35,181 nucleotides of DNA from Paenibacillus taichungensis (GCF_003287275.1 NZ_QEVW01000016.1:1-35181), one strand, 5' to 3'. Positions 1-7,480 are shown, numbered from the stretch's first letter. Numbers and translations: made by a program. The notes: generated by a model from the letters alone, not told the origin.

Positions 1-401
1 AAGAAGGGCGGAATCGGAGCAAGAGGGAGCGAAGCGTCCGCCTTTGGTGCGGGATTTCCCCTGCTGAGGGGGAATGAAAAAGAAATCCCGAGCCAACAGC
101 GGCCCACAGCCCGATCCGCCATCGAAGCGCCTGCCCCGCGAGTTAGCCTTGCTTTTATTAAGCAAGTTAACGAAGTAACGAGCAAGGTTGCTTTTAAATT
201 GCCCAGCGAGCATAGCGAAGGCAATAAGCCTTTAAAAAGCCAAGGCGAGCGTTGCAGCGAAGAAGGGCGGAATCGGAGTAGAGGGAGCGAAGCGTCCGCC
301 TTTGGCTCGGGATTTCCCCTGCTGAGGAGGAATGAAAAAGAAATCCCGAGCCAACAGCGGCCCACAGCCCGATCCGCCCGCCGAAGCGCCTGCCCCGCAA
401 G
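1..401. repeat. Two copies of a palindromic GC-rich intergenic repeat
   Basis: Copy A (1-142, cut by the window edge) and copy B (260-401) are nearly identical over about 140 bp. They differ by a few substitutions and a one-base deletion near 278. Each copy has nested inverted repeats. In copy B the inner arms TTGGCTCGGGATTTC (302-316) and GAAATCCCGAGCCAA (340-354) are perfectly complementary over 15 bp. The outer arms GGGCGGAATCGG (265-276) and CCGATCCGCCC (369-379) pair with one bulge. Copy A keeps the fold but has two mismatches in its left inner arm (44-58 against 82-96). The spacer 143-259 holds further short repeats of the GAGC/GCGAAG type. This layout suggests a REP- or MITE-like non-coding element. 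Open frames across it are most likely by-products of its composition. Confidence 0.75.
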
Positions 402-417
402 CCTCCCGCGCGTTTAA

Positions 418-443
418 CTAATTATTGCATTAGCAAAGGAGGA
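418..443 (+). promoter_or_regulatory. Short inverted repeat and strong RBS before the ASRT-like gene
   Basis: CTAAT (418-422) and ATTAG (429-433) form a small inverted repeat just ahead of the ribosome binding site AGGAGG (438-443), which lies 6 nt before the ATG at 450. The RBS fixes the start codon. No convincing sigma-A promoter is seen between the upstream repeat and this site. Confidence 0.5.
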
Positions 444-449
444 GTATTA

Positions 450-860
450 ATGGCACAGGATCAGACGAACAATTCAGCACATAAAACATCTTCCACTACG
501 ACAGGTCGCACCGACTGGGTAATTCCCGATGGTTATATTCCACCAGTCAGCTCGGGCTCACTGGAGAGTCATGAGAGCATCTGTGTATTAAATACAAGTA
601 CAGTGGATGCACTGCTGCAAATAACGATTTATTTTGAAGATAGGGAACCGCTCGAAGACATCGTGGCTGAGGTACCTGCGCGGAGAACAAAGCATATTCG
701 GACAGCTTCGTTGAGATCGGGTGAACAACTTATCCCTCCGGGAGTACCCTATGCCATTACCGTCTCCAGCAACGTTCCCGTTATCGTACAGTACAGCCGT
801 CTGGATACTACTCAGCCTGAACTGGCACTCATGAGTGTTATGGCGTTTCCACTGGGATGA
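450..860 (+). CDS. Sensory rhodopsin transducer (ASRT)-like protein
   Basis: This 136-residue soluble protein has no signal peptide or membrane segment. After a polar N-terminal tail of about 20 residues it matches, from memory, the Anabaena sensory rhodopsin transducer family. Shared features are TDWVIPDGYIPP near residues 21-32, an SHES..VLNTS block near 39-51, the strand ITIYFEDREPL, the signature VPARRTKHIR near 75-84, and VPVIVQYSRLDT near 109-120. The family is a small beta-sandwich protein; in Anabaena it binds a microbial rhodopsin. No rhodopsin gene lies in this window, so light sensing cannot be inferred; a ligand-binding or regulatory role is more likely. The gene stands alone between the repeat and a convergent ger operon. 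Family assignment is fairly sure, function is not. Confidence 0.8.
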   Translation: MAQDQTNNSAHKTSSTTTGRTDWVIPDGYIPPVSSGSLESHESICVLNTSTVDALLQITIYFEDREPLEDIVAEVPARRTKHIRTASLRSGEQLIPPGVPYAITVSSNVPVIVQYSRLDTTQPELALMSVMAFPLG

Positions 861-879
861 GGTGTTTGATTATGAAATG

Positions 880-931
880 AAAAGACGACCCGTAACCTTG
901 CATGCTCTGCAGGCTGCTGATCGTCTTTTTA
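880..931. terminator. Putative bidirectional terminator between ASRT-like gene and gerC
   Basis: AAAAGACGA (880-888) pairs with TCGTCTTTT (921-929) around a loop of about 32 nt, with A-rich and T-rich flanks. It lies between two convergent stop codons (860 and 934), so it could end transcription from both sides. The large loop lowers confidence. Confidence 0.5.
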
Positions 932-933
932 CG

Positions 934-2091
934 TTACTTATCGTATTTATACGTACTGGCATTGAGTATTTTCACATGAACCTCCACCTTTCCGAGTTTA
1001 AACCGCTCAAGTGGATTAGCCCGTTTATATACCTCCTGTTTCCAGAGGGGGAGATCATGGCGATAGAGATGTTCCACCAAACCGTAGGAATCAATCTTGC
1101 GTGATTTGGTTTTCTCGAACGTATCACGGATTTGGGACTCCATCTGTTTTTCCGCGTTCTTTTCCATGATATGGGGAGAACGGTGAGAGCCATGATCCTC
1201 GATGATGGCGCTTTTAACTGAAGTAACCAGGTCAAAGGTAACACCATTTCCTTCTTTCCTGGCTTTGATCGTGGTTTTGGGATTATTAAGCCTAAGCGTC
1301 AGATCCGGAGTGTTGCCCCCATTTCTGTATACATACAACGGATATTGATATACGCGATCATAATTTACATATCGTGTCCCATCAGCATCTTTGCCTGTAA
1401 TCCTGCCTTGACTTTTACCGTTTGAAATGACATAAAACCCATCCATTCTAATAAGTGGGGGTGCTTCATCCCCGTTATACCAGGTCTCGTTCTGATTGGT
1501 AATGGAAGGCAAAAGAATGACTGAAGCAGGCTCCCGAAATCCGTCAAGGAGCTGGTGAAGTCGGATCGGTTCATAACCGGAATGTTGCTTATAAAGCTTC
1601 ATCGGTTCGAACAGCTCGATGGTCTGGGCGGATTGGTTCAGCAGGGCAGAGGGAGAGAGTACATCTGTAATGTTTTGCTCTGTACCGTAGAGCCAGGGGG
1701 TATATCTCAGTTGGCCTGAATGCAGCAAGGTATTAAAGACATCCTCCAGCCGCCCATTCAATATATTTTTTGATAAGACTATCGCTTTTACATGGGTCCA
1801 CAGCGTTTGTTGCTGAGAGGTTTGATATAGGTCATCAATAGCCATACTCAGCGTAGAACCCTTCCCTCGTCCGATCCAGATATCACTTGCTTCCCTTGAA
1901 GTTGGGCCTTCCTGCTTGGCAATACTGGAGAAATCAATGAGTTGAGCGTAAGCAATGTATTGGTTGTCTACATAGTCTATCCCTACAGCGGTGATAAAGT
2001 TAATGCTCTGAACTTCTTTGGAATCCCAGCACCCAGTCAGCAAAATGAAGCAGCATATCAACAAGCTAACCTTAGCCGTCCATCTTGTCAC
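934..2091 (-). CDS. Ger(x)C family spore germination lipoprotein (operon 1, C subunit)
   Basis: The product is a 385-residue lipoprotein subunit of a nutrient germinant receptor, expected on the outer face of the spore inner membrane. I chose the GTG at 2091 because its first bases overlap the gerA stop (GTGA), because GGAGGAAAGG lies just upstream, and because it puts a signal peptide at the N-terminus. A longer in-frame extension upstream lies inside gerA and is unlikely. The signal peptide ends in the lipobox LLTGC (Cys21), followed by WDSKEVQSINFITAVGIDY, the typical start of mature GerC proteins. The rest has the usual GerC length and an alpha/beta C-terminal domain. It is the last gene of a gerB-gerA-gerC operon and is translationally coupled to gerA. 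The germinant cannot be read from sequence. Confidence 0.93.
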   Translation of the reverse strand: MTRWTAKVSLLICCFILLTGCWDSKEVQSINFITAVGIDYVDNQYIAYAQLIDFSSIAKQEGPTSREASDIWIGRGKGSTLSMAIDDLYQTSQQQTLWTHVKAIVLSKNILNGRLEDVFNTLLHSGQLRYTPWLYGTEQNITDVLSPSALLNQSAQTIELFEPMKLYKQHSGYEPIRLHQLLDGFREPASVILLPSITNQNETWYNGDEAPPLIRMDGFYVISNGKSQGRITGKDADGTRYVNYDRVYQYPLYVYRNGGNTPDLTLRLNNPKTTIKARKEGNGVTFDLVTSVKSAIIEDHGSHRSPHIMEKNAEKQMESQIRDTFEKTKSRKIDSYGLVEHLYRHDLPLWKQEVYKRANPLERFKLGKVEVHVKILNASTYKYDK

Positions 2092-3557
2092 GAGCCTTTC
2101 CTCCGGCGAGTGGAATCCTGTGTGTGAAGTGCTGCAGGACGCTTGGTCCGTTTCATGGAAGGTGGCATGGATACAGCTTGGGTGAAGTCGCCGGGAATAT
2201 AAGGGGAGACGGGTGACAGATACGAGACGCCGTAACACTCCAACGAAACGAGGTGAACCAGGAGACCAAATAGTCCAATCATGAAACCGAATAATCCAAG
2301 GATGGAAGAAATGATAAGCATTCCAATCCGGACTTGAGCAGTAGCCCCACTGAGCACGGTATTCACCAGAATATAGCTGGAGATCACCGAGATAGCGACC
2401 GTGACAATGATCGTGGGAGAAGTAATTCCTGCTCGAATAGCGGCATCTCCGATAATAAGTCCACCTACTACGCTGACGGTCTGTCCCAATGCACGAGGGA
2501 GTCGGCGGCCAGCTTCGTTAAATAGCTCGAACATAAATATCATTAAAAATGCTTCCAGCGTTACTGGCATGGGTAGACCCATCCGGGTACCTGAAATGGT
2601 TGCGAGCAGAGGCAAGGGAATCTGCTCCACATTGAAACTGGTTAGGCCGATATAGAAAGCAGGAAAGAAACAGGCAATTAGTAGTCCGGAAATGCGCAAA
2701 ATACGCTCAAAAGTAACAATGAAGAAAGGGGTACTCTCGTCTTCCGGCGATTTTAACTGATTAAACAGAGTGGTTGGAGCGATAATGGCTACAGGTGAAC
2801 CTTCAATGAGAACCACAAATCGCCCATTTAAAAGGGAGTCCACGACATAATCGGGCCGCTCCGTATTATCCGTGAGTGGGAAGATACTGCGAATCCCCCC
2901 CATAATGGCACGTTCCATAATAGAGGTACCGAGAATGCCGTCGATTTCAATTTGGTCGAGATTATGGCGTGCTTCTTTCAGAATTTCCGGGTTAATAATG
3001 TCTTTGACATACAACAGACCAATAGTTGTCTGGGTACGACCACCTTTAACATATTTTTCATAACACATGGAAGAGGTTTTCATTCTTTTACGAACGAGGC
3101 CGATATTCACGGATAGCTCTTCAGTGAACCCATCCCGAGGCCCTTTAATCGAGGACTCGATCGCTGATTCCTCAGGGTTTCTTCCTGGTATATTCGCGAT
3201 ATCTAGACTGCAGGACTGATCACCATTTCCGAAAATGAGCAGTAATTGTCCACTAAAAATCAACAAATTTAAATTCTCTGTATCTGTAAGATCTTCTATC
3301 GGATTCAAGGTTAATCCCAATTCTTTGGGGTGTGCTTCTTCTATGAAGAGGGAATGCTGTTCCAGCCGTGGGATAATAAACTGGTTGATTTGTTTGCCGT
3401 CGACCAAACCGTCGCAATAGAGCATAATCACCGACATATCGGTTTCATCTTTGGCTGGAAAGGTCTGAATAACAACATCTGCGCAGGGATTGAACTGCTC
3501 CTCGAAAGAGGCAAGCAGTGTTTCATGGGACGTGGTGTCAATCGTTTGGTGCTCCAT
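2088..3557 (-). CDS. GerA family spore germination protein (operon 1, A subunit)
   Basis: This 489-residue protein is the A subunit of a germinant receptor in the spore inner membrane. The start is the ATG at 3557, preceded by GAGGAGGA; an upstream in-frame extension lies inside gerB and lacks a good RBS. The first ~230 residues are hydrophilic and carry the family block IKGPRDGFTEEL and the nearby NIGLVRKRMK. The C-terminal half is a membrane domain with about five hydrophobic segments, including PLPLLATISGTRMGLPMP and LGQTVSVVGGLIIGDAAI, and a final SYLSPVSPYIPGDF motif typical of GerA proteins. It overlaps the upstream gerB by 20 bp and the downstream gerC by 4 bp, implying coupled translation and fixed stoichiometry. 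The family is certain; the ligand is unknown. Confidence 0.95.
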   Translation of the reverse strand: MEHQTIDTTSHETLLASFEEQFNPCADVVIQTFPAKDETDMSVIMLYCDGLVDGKQINQFIIPRLEQHSLFIEEAHPKELGLTLNPIEDLTDTENLNLLIFSGQLLLIFGNGDQSCSLDIANIPGRNPEESAIESSIKGPRDGFTEELSVNIGLVRKRMKTSSMCYEKYVKGGRTQTTIGLLYVKDIINPEILKEARHNLDQIEIDGILGTSIMERAIMGGIRSIFPLTDNTERPDYVVDSLLNGRFVVLIEGSPVAIIAPTTLFNQLKSPEDESTPFFIVTFERILRISGLLIACFFPAFYIGLTSFNVEQIPLPLLATISGTRMGLPMPVTLEAFLMIFMFELFNEAGRRLPRALGQTVSVVGGLIIGDAAIRAGITSPTIIVTVAISVISSYILVNTVLSGATAQVRIGMLIISSILGLFGFMIGLFGLLVHLVSLECYGVSYLSPVSPYIPGDFTQAVSMPPSMKRTKRPAALHTQDSTRRRKGS

Positions 3558-4644
3558 GATTTTTCCTCCTCTGATGGCGTGAACTGATGTATGCAACGGC
3601 TGTTGCAACTACTGCTAGTCCGCTCAGATACATGAGATTGAACGGGAATATGTACTGGACAAGCAGTTTTTCGAATGTCATATCATCCAGAGGATACAGC
3701 ATGGAAAGAATAAATAAGACGCCGAGAGTGGCACAACATATGATCCTTCTGGAGGCGCTCTTAATATTCCAAATTTCTACTACAATATACATGGCCAGAC
3801 TAATCCGGGTGAAAGAACCGGCGAGCCATTGATAAATGGAAAAGAAATCAGTCTGGGCAATATATTTGCCCAAGGAGGCAATTCGCCATTCTTCAAAGGC
3901 GGGATATCGCATTTTGGCAGCTTCAAAAGGATCGAATTCCACGATTGCACCAATGAGTGGGCCAAGTGTTAGCCCCAGAATAATGAACGCAAGCATCAGG
4001 TATTGCCATACACGTATGCGTTTGGAGAGATGGGGCTGCAAGTACCAGATGAACAGCAGCTCAAACATGCCTGAAAGGCTGTACACCGTGCCATGAAACA
4101 CGGGATTCCAGCCATGTTCAAGCACAGGCAGCAGACGACTATAATCCTTGTATTGTGTATTAACGATAGCGACATAGAAGCCAAGCAGCACAACTAAGGG
4201 CAGGATCAATCCTGCTGTAAATGCCAGAGAGCGTACTCCTTTATAGGCCGCATAGGCACAGAGAGACATCAGGGCAATGCTTGTAACCAATATTGGCGTC
4301 TCCGTCAGATAATTGGTTTTGGCCCAAGTGGTGGTGTCATGCAGAGTAAAGTAGATCACGGACAGAAAAAAGAGGCTGTTTCCCACCCGAAACAGTATGC
4401 CAAGAGGCTTGCCAAGATGGGAAGTCAGCCATTCATGCAGGGTTTGATGCTGGAGAAAACGAGAGACATACGCGAGCATTAGAGTGAATAAAAGATAAGG
4501 CCCTGCAGACAACAGAACGGATATCCATGCATCCCTTTTGGCCGAAGACAAAAGGGCAGGGATGATCAGGACGTGGCTGATCAGGCCGACAGATAACATC
4601 ATTAACATCATGGCTTGCAAAAAAGAAGGCTGTGTTGGTTTCAT
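3538..4644 (-). CDS. GerAB/ArcD/ProY family transporter (operon 1, B subunit)
   Basis: This 368-residue protein has about ten hydrophobic segments and belongs to the GerB branch of the APC transporter superfamily, the likely germinant-binding subunit. Typical signs are the start FLQAMMLMMLSVGLISHV, the KRDAWISVLLS loop between the first helices, FEAAKMRYPAFEEWRIASLGKYI near the middle, and the late helices with FTRISLAMY. The RBS is modest (AAGAGGTCC before the ATG at 4644). It is the first gene of the operon (order B-A-C), whereas operon 2 in this window starts with gerA. Only 69 bp separate it from the trpS stop, with no clear terminator or sigma-G promoter visible there. Assignment is secure; substrate is not predictable. 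Confidence 0.93.
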   Translation of the reverse strand: MKPTQPSFLQAMMLMMLSVGLISHVLIIPALLSSAKRDAWISVLLSAGPYLLFTLMLAYVSRFLQHQTLHEWLTSHLGKPLGILFRVGNSLFFLSVIYFTLHDTTTWAKTNYLTETPILVTSIALMSLCAYAAYKGVRSLAFTAGLILPLVVLLGFYVAIVNTQYKDYSRLLPVLEHGWNPVFHGTVYSLSGMFELLFIWYLQPHLSKRIRVWQYLMLAFIILGLTLGPLIGAIVEFDPFEAAKMRYPAFEEWRIASLGKYIAQTDFFSIYQWLAGSFTRISLAMYIVVEIWNIKSASRRIICCATLGVLFILSMLYPLDDMTFEKLLVQYIFPFNLMYLSGLAVVATAVAYISSRHQRRKNHGAPND

Positions 4645-4713
4645 GCTGAGGGGACCTCTTTTCCCAATATACTGTTCTCAGCAGTGTTAACGTGATCAGG
4701 CCTTCTCATACCG

Positions 4714-5706
4714 TCAGTCGAAATAACGTATCCCCATCGCTTCACGAACCTCAAGCATCGTCTCACGTGCAGCCTGACGGGCCTGATATGTGCCCTCCAC
4801 GAGGATTTCTTTCACTTCATGCCCACGTTGTTCATAGTAATTTCGCCGTTCACGGAAAGCGGAGAGCAGTTCGTTAATTGCAGTGCCTGCAATCTTCTTG
4901 CAATCCTTGCAACCAATGGTGCCATTACTACAGTTTGCATGAATTTCAGCTGCCTCGTCCTTTCGAAAAAGCTGGTGGTAGGCAAACACCGGACAAATAT
5001 CCGGATGTCCCGGGTCAGAACGATGAATGCGTGCGGGGTCGGTTTTTGCCTTGGACAGCTTGGCATACACATCATCAGGATGGGCATTCAACGAGATGGC
5101 GTTGCCCATACTTTTGCTCATTTTGCCCACGCCATCCAGTCCGCCCAGCCGTTCTCCGGTTAGAATACGTGGTTCAGGCAGAACTGGCGCATATAATTCG
5201 TTGAACCGCCGCACCAGTTTCCGCGCTGTTTCGATATGTGGGATCTGGTCTTCTCCCGCTGGAACAAGAGTTGCTTTGCAGAACGCAATATCCGCAGCTT
5301 GGCTGACGGGATATCCAAGAAATCCGTAATAGAGATCCTTATAACCACGGTCACGCGCTTCGTTTTTAATCGTGGGATTATGCCGAAGACTGTTCACCGT
5401 GATAAACATGGAGAATATGACAGTTAGCTCGGCAATTTCCGGGATCATTGACTGGATGAACAGAGTGGCTTTATTGGGATCGATACCTACGGAAAGATAA
5501 TCAAGTGTCACTTGATGCACGCTGTCTGCAATCAGCCCCGGTTGATCATAGTGGGTCGTGAGCGCCTGTACATCAGCCAGTAAAATATACGTTTTGTACT
5601 CATCCTGCAATTGCACCCGACTGCGCAGGCTGCCTACGTAATGGCCGAGATGAAGCTGTCCGGTTGTCCGATCTCCGGTTAAAATAATGTCTTTGTTCTT
5701 GTTCAT
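4714..5706 (-). CDS. trpS: Tryptophanyl-tRNA synthetase with Cys motif resembling a [4Fe-4S] site
   Basis: This 330-residue class I synthetase charges tRNA-Trp in the cytoplasm. The ATP-binding HIGH-type motif is HLGH (residues 19-22, within TTGQLHLGHYVGS) and the KMSKS loop is at 195-199. The C-terminus MGIRYFD and overall sequence resemble the streptococcal-type TrpRS more than Bacillus subtilis TrpS. Four cysteines (C238, C259, C266, C269) have the spacing C-x20-C-x6-C-x2-C, close to the [4Fe-4S] motif known from Thermotoga maritima TrpRS (C-x22-C-x6-C-x2-C). Start ATG 5706 is supported by AAGGAG at 5715-5720. The gene is preceded by a Trp T-box and a Trp-codon uORF. Identity is certain; cluster binding is inference. 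Confidence 0.96.
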   Translation of the reverse strand: MNKNKDIILTGDRTTGQLHLGHYVGSLRSRVQLQDEYKTYILLADVQALTTHYDQPGLIADSVHQVTLDYLSVGIDPNKATLFIQSMIPEIAELTVIFSMFITVNSLRHNPTIKNEARDRGYKDLYYGFLGYPVSQAADIAFCKATLVPAGEDQIPHIETARKLVRRFNELYAPVLPEPRILTGERLGGLDGVGKMSKSMGNAISLNAHPDDVYAKLSKAKTDPARIHRSDPGHPDICPVFAYHQLFRKDEAAEIHANCSNGTIGCKDCKKIAGTAINELLSAFRERRNYYEQRGHEVKEILVEGTYQARQAARETMLEVREAMGIRYFD

Positions 5707-5779
5707 GGTTCATTCTCCTTTGATGTTGTGATTTTTCTATCCTTAAATGCTGACGCCACCAGCCGTCTTCCACGACCAT
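5600..5779 (-). CDS. Possible regulatory leader ORF with tandem Trp codons overlapping trpS
   Basis: A near-perfect Shine-Dalgarno, AAAGGAGGTGAT, ends right at an ATG (5779); a GTG at 5773 in the same frame has better spacing (8 nt). The frame begins MVVEDGWWRQHLR with two adjacent TGG codons at 5756-5761. It runs out of frame over the trpS SD and start codon and ends inside trpS, 59 codons from the ATG. The protein beyond the first dozen residues looks like an out-of-frame shadow, so this is proposed as a cis-acting uORF and not as a functional protein. Stalling on the Trp codons would leave the trpS SD (5715-5720) free, while uncharged-tRNA-free readthrough would cover it. Confidence 0.5.
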   Translation of the reverse strand: MVVEDGWWRQHLRIEKSQHQRRMNHEQEQRHYFNRRSDNRTASSRPLRRQPAQSGAIAG

Positions 5780-5831
5780 CACCTCCTTTCAGCCTGCATC
5801 TTTCTCAGTCGAACTAAAGATTATTTACACT

Positions 5832-5955
5832 TGTCACTTCGATGACAGAACAACCTTCCGATCGCTGTTATCCCCTGATTTTTTGATACACTTTTACAAA
5901 GGTGAAAATCTGGGGATAAGCGTATGCTCCCGATGCAGCTTTCTTACAGAAAGCT
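5832..5955 (-). other. Cluster of hairpins in the trpS leader between T-box and uORF
   Basis: Three inverted repeats lie downstream of the T-box terminator. The largest pairs TTATCCCCTGATTTT (5868-5882) with AAAATCTGGGGATAA (5905-5919), 14 of 15 bases matched, with a smaller CACTTT/AAAGGTG stem inside its loop. A second is AGCTTTC-TTACA-GAAAGCT (5937-5955). A third is TGTCA-CTTCGA-TGACA (5832-5847). None is followed by a T-run, so they are not ordinary terminators. The element is unrecognised; it may be an RNA structure acting on trpS expression or a separate structured RNA. Confidence 0.55.
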
Positions 5956-6041
5956 TTTAGGCGAACACTCCGCTTCTTCAGGTTATTTCTGTCCTCTCCG
6001 TTTGTGTAAATGTTGAGTTGTACTAATAAAGAAATTAAATC

Positions 6042-6390
6042 AAAAAAAGCCTCGTCCTTTATCCTGTTCCCCAGACGGGAACAGAATAGAAGGACGAGGC
6101 TTATGCTTCGCGGTGCCACCTTAATTGGCCGCTGGTTTGCGGCCCACTTGAGGGATACGGATGGATTATATGCAAGAAGCCCGCATATTGCCTTATCGAT
6201 ATCCTGTCCATGGATAACGGCTGAACTTGCCGCCTTGCCTACTGACGATCCGCGCTCCTGAGTTAGGTGGCAGAACGTGTTCAACTCGGAACTCCGAAGC
6301 CCATTTCCACATGACCGATACACCTGCTCACACCATCCGCCGGCTCTCTGAGGTATCTAATCCTGTATACTTCTCTTCATCATTGTTGAT
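6042..6390 (-). promoter_or_regulatory. Tryptophan T-box leader of trpS
   Basis: On the minus strand the conserved T-box TAAGGTGGCACCGCGA (about 6107-6122) is followed by a strong terminator: arms 6049-6059 and 6090-6100 (GCCTCGTCCTT / AAGGACGAGGC), an inner CTGTTCCC/GGGAACAG stem, and seven Ts at 6042-6048. Upstream lies a typical Stem I with the AGAGAG..GGCGGATGGTG region (about 6330-6350). On its 3' side the context GGAAA-TGG-GCTTCGGAG places a TGG specifier codon at 6301-6303, matching tRNA-Trp. Uncharged tRNA-Trp is expected to bind the specifier and the T-box bulge, melt the terminator and allow trpS transcription. T-box identity is very secure; the specifier position comes from alignment by eye. 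Confidence 0.93.
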
Positions 6391-6413
6391 AACGTCCATT
6401 TACAATTTTTCAC

Positions 6414-6442
6414 ATTGTATCACGCTTGGTCTGGTTTGACCA
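6414..6442 (-). promoter_or_regulatory. Putative sigma-A promoter of trpS (extended -10)
   Basis: On the minus strand, TGATACAAT gives an extended -10 (TACAAT at 6414-6419) with a weak -35 TGGTCA 17 bp upstream, inside the end of the eamA gene. Transcription would start about 20-30 nt before T-box Stem I, the usual distance. The -35 is only a 4/6 match. Confidence 0.5.
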
Positions 6443-7355
6443 GCTCACGTTTTCTTCCGCTCATATTGGTGCCAAGTACACCAGCGATGATCAGCATGGC
6501 TCCAACAAAGTGGTAGCCATGAACGGGTTCATGCAAGATCCAGGCTCCGCCAGCAATCGAAATGAGCGTGGACAAATTACTGAATACACTCATTTTGGAA
6601 GCTTCCAGATGAGTCAAGGCATAACTCGCCAGCAGCGTGGAGAACATGGTGGATAGGATGGCCAGATAGGCCAGTGCTCCTAGGTAAGATGCATCTCCCA
6701 GTGGCTTCACATAATCCATCATGGTTCCGCTCGACGCGTGACGAATCAGGGAAGCTGCGTTGAAGACGATAAATCCAACCATCAGGGTCACCCAGGTCAG
6801 TTCCATCGGTTTATATTTCTGAGCCAAGGGTCTTGCCAATACACCATAACCTGCAAAACAAACCGTGGAGAGCAGCAATAAAGCAATACCTTTAAAATTG
6901 CCTGCCGACATCCCGCTCCCTTTCATCAAGAAAATAAAGATAACACCGGCCACGGACAACAGCAGGAACAGTTTTTGCAAAAGGGATGTACGTTCTTTTA
7001 GAAAGATAGAGGCCAACACAAGTGTGAATACGGGGGCCATCGCCTGAATAATCCCTGCTTCCGATGAGTTGGACGAGACTAGCCCGAATGCCTGAAAGGC
7101 AAAGAACAAAACAGGAGAGAGCAGCCCTAGCGGAATGATACGCCACAGATCACGAAGGGTTAGCTTGATTTTGATCCATCCAAAAATAACAGGGATGCTG
7201 ACTACAAGTAACGACAAGGCAAAACGATGTGCCAATACATCAATTGGATGTGCGACACTCACCGTCAATTTCACGAATAAAAAGGATAAACCAATAATGG
7301 CTGCATATAAAACAGCTGCTACATATGCATATGTTCTAGTCTGTCTATTGTTCAT
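6420..7355 (-). CDS. EamA family (DMT superfamily) transporter
   Basis: This 311-residue integral membrane protein has about ten hydrophobic helices arranged as two EamA repeats (roughly residues 10-140 and 155-300). Repeat features include SFLFVKLTVS.AHPID.LAHRF in the first half and ALTHLEASKMSVFSNLSTLISIAGGAWILHEP in the second, the typical end of each EamA domain. These proteins usually export or exchange small metabolites such as amino acids or nucleosides; the substrate here is unknown. The start ATG 7355 is preceded by GGAGGAAA. It is divergent from a MocR-type regulator, a common pairing in which the regulator controls the transporter. Its stop lies right at the trpS promoter with no terminator between. 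Confidence 0.92.
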   Translation of the reverse strand: MNNRQTRTYAYVAAVLYAAIIGLSFLFVKLTVSVAHPIDVLAHRFALSLLVVSIPVIFGWIKIKLTLRDLWRIIPLGLLSPVLFFAFQAFGLVSSNSSEAGIIQAMAPVFTLVLASIFLKERTSLLQKLFLLLSVAGVIFIFLMKGSGMSAGNFKGIALLLLSTVCFAGYGVLARPLAQKYKPMELTWVTLMVGFIVFNAASLIRHASSGTMMDYVKPLGDASYLGALAYLAILSTMFSTLLASYALTHLEASKMSVFSNLSTLISIAGGAWILHEPVHGYHFVGAMLIIAGVLGTNMSGRKRELVKPDQA

Positions 7356-7434
7356 GGGTTTCCTCCAATAATACGGTTTTTCTTTTCTAATTCAACGGAG
7401 CATAAGTTGCTGCGTACGCTGTCTGACCTTATTC

Positions 7435-7463
7435 AATATACTGCCAGACCAATAGTGGTACAA
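7435..7463 (-). promoter_or_regulatory. Putative sigma-A promoter of the EamA gene
   Basis: On the minus strand TTGTAC (7458-7463) and TATATT (7435-7440) are 17 bp apart. The -35 lies beside GTAC-containing sequences that may bind the divergent MocR regulator. Confidence 0.6.
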
Positions 7464-7480
7464 TAGACAAAAACGTTTAC

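Noticed and set aside
194..417. Open frames of about 70 codons on both strands in the left repeat
   Set aside because: They lie entirely in the palindromic repeat, have odd composition and no RBS; the matching frames arise from the inverted arms.
5868..6323. 151-codon minus-strand frame across the T-box
   Set aside because: It reads through the T-box specifier, terminator and hairpins, with no good SD; the RNA features explain the sequence.
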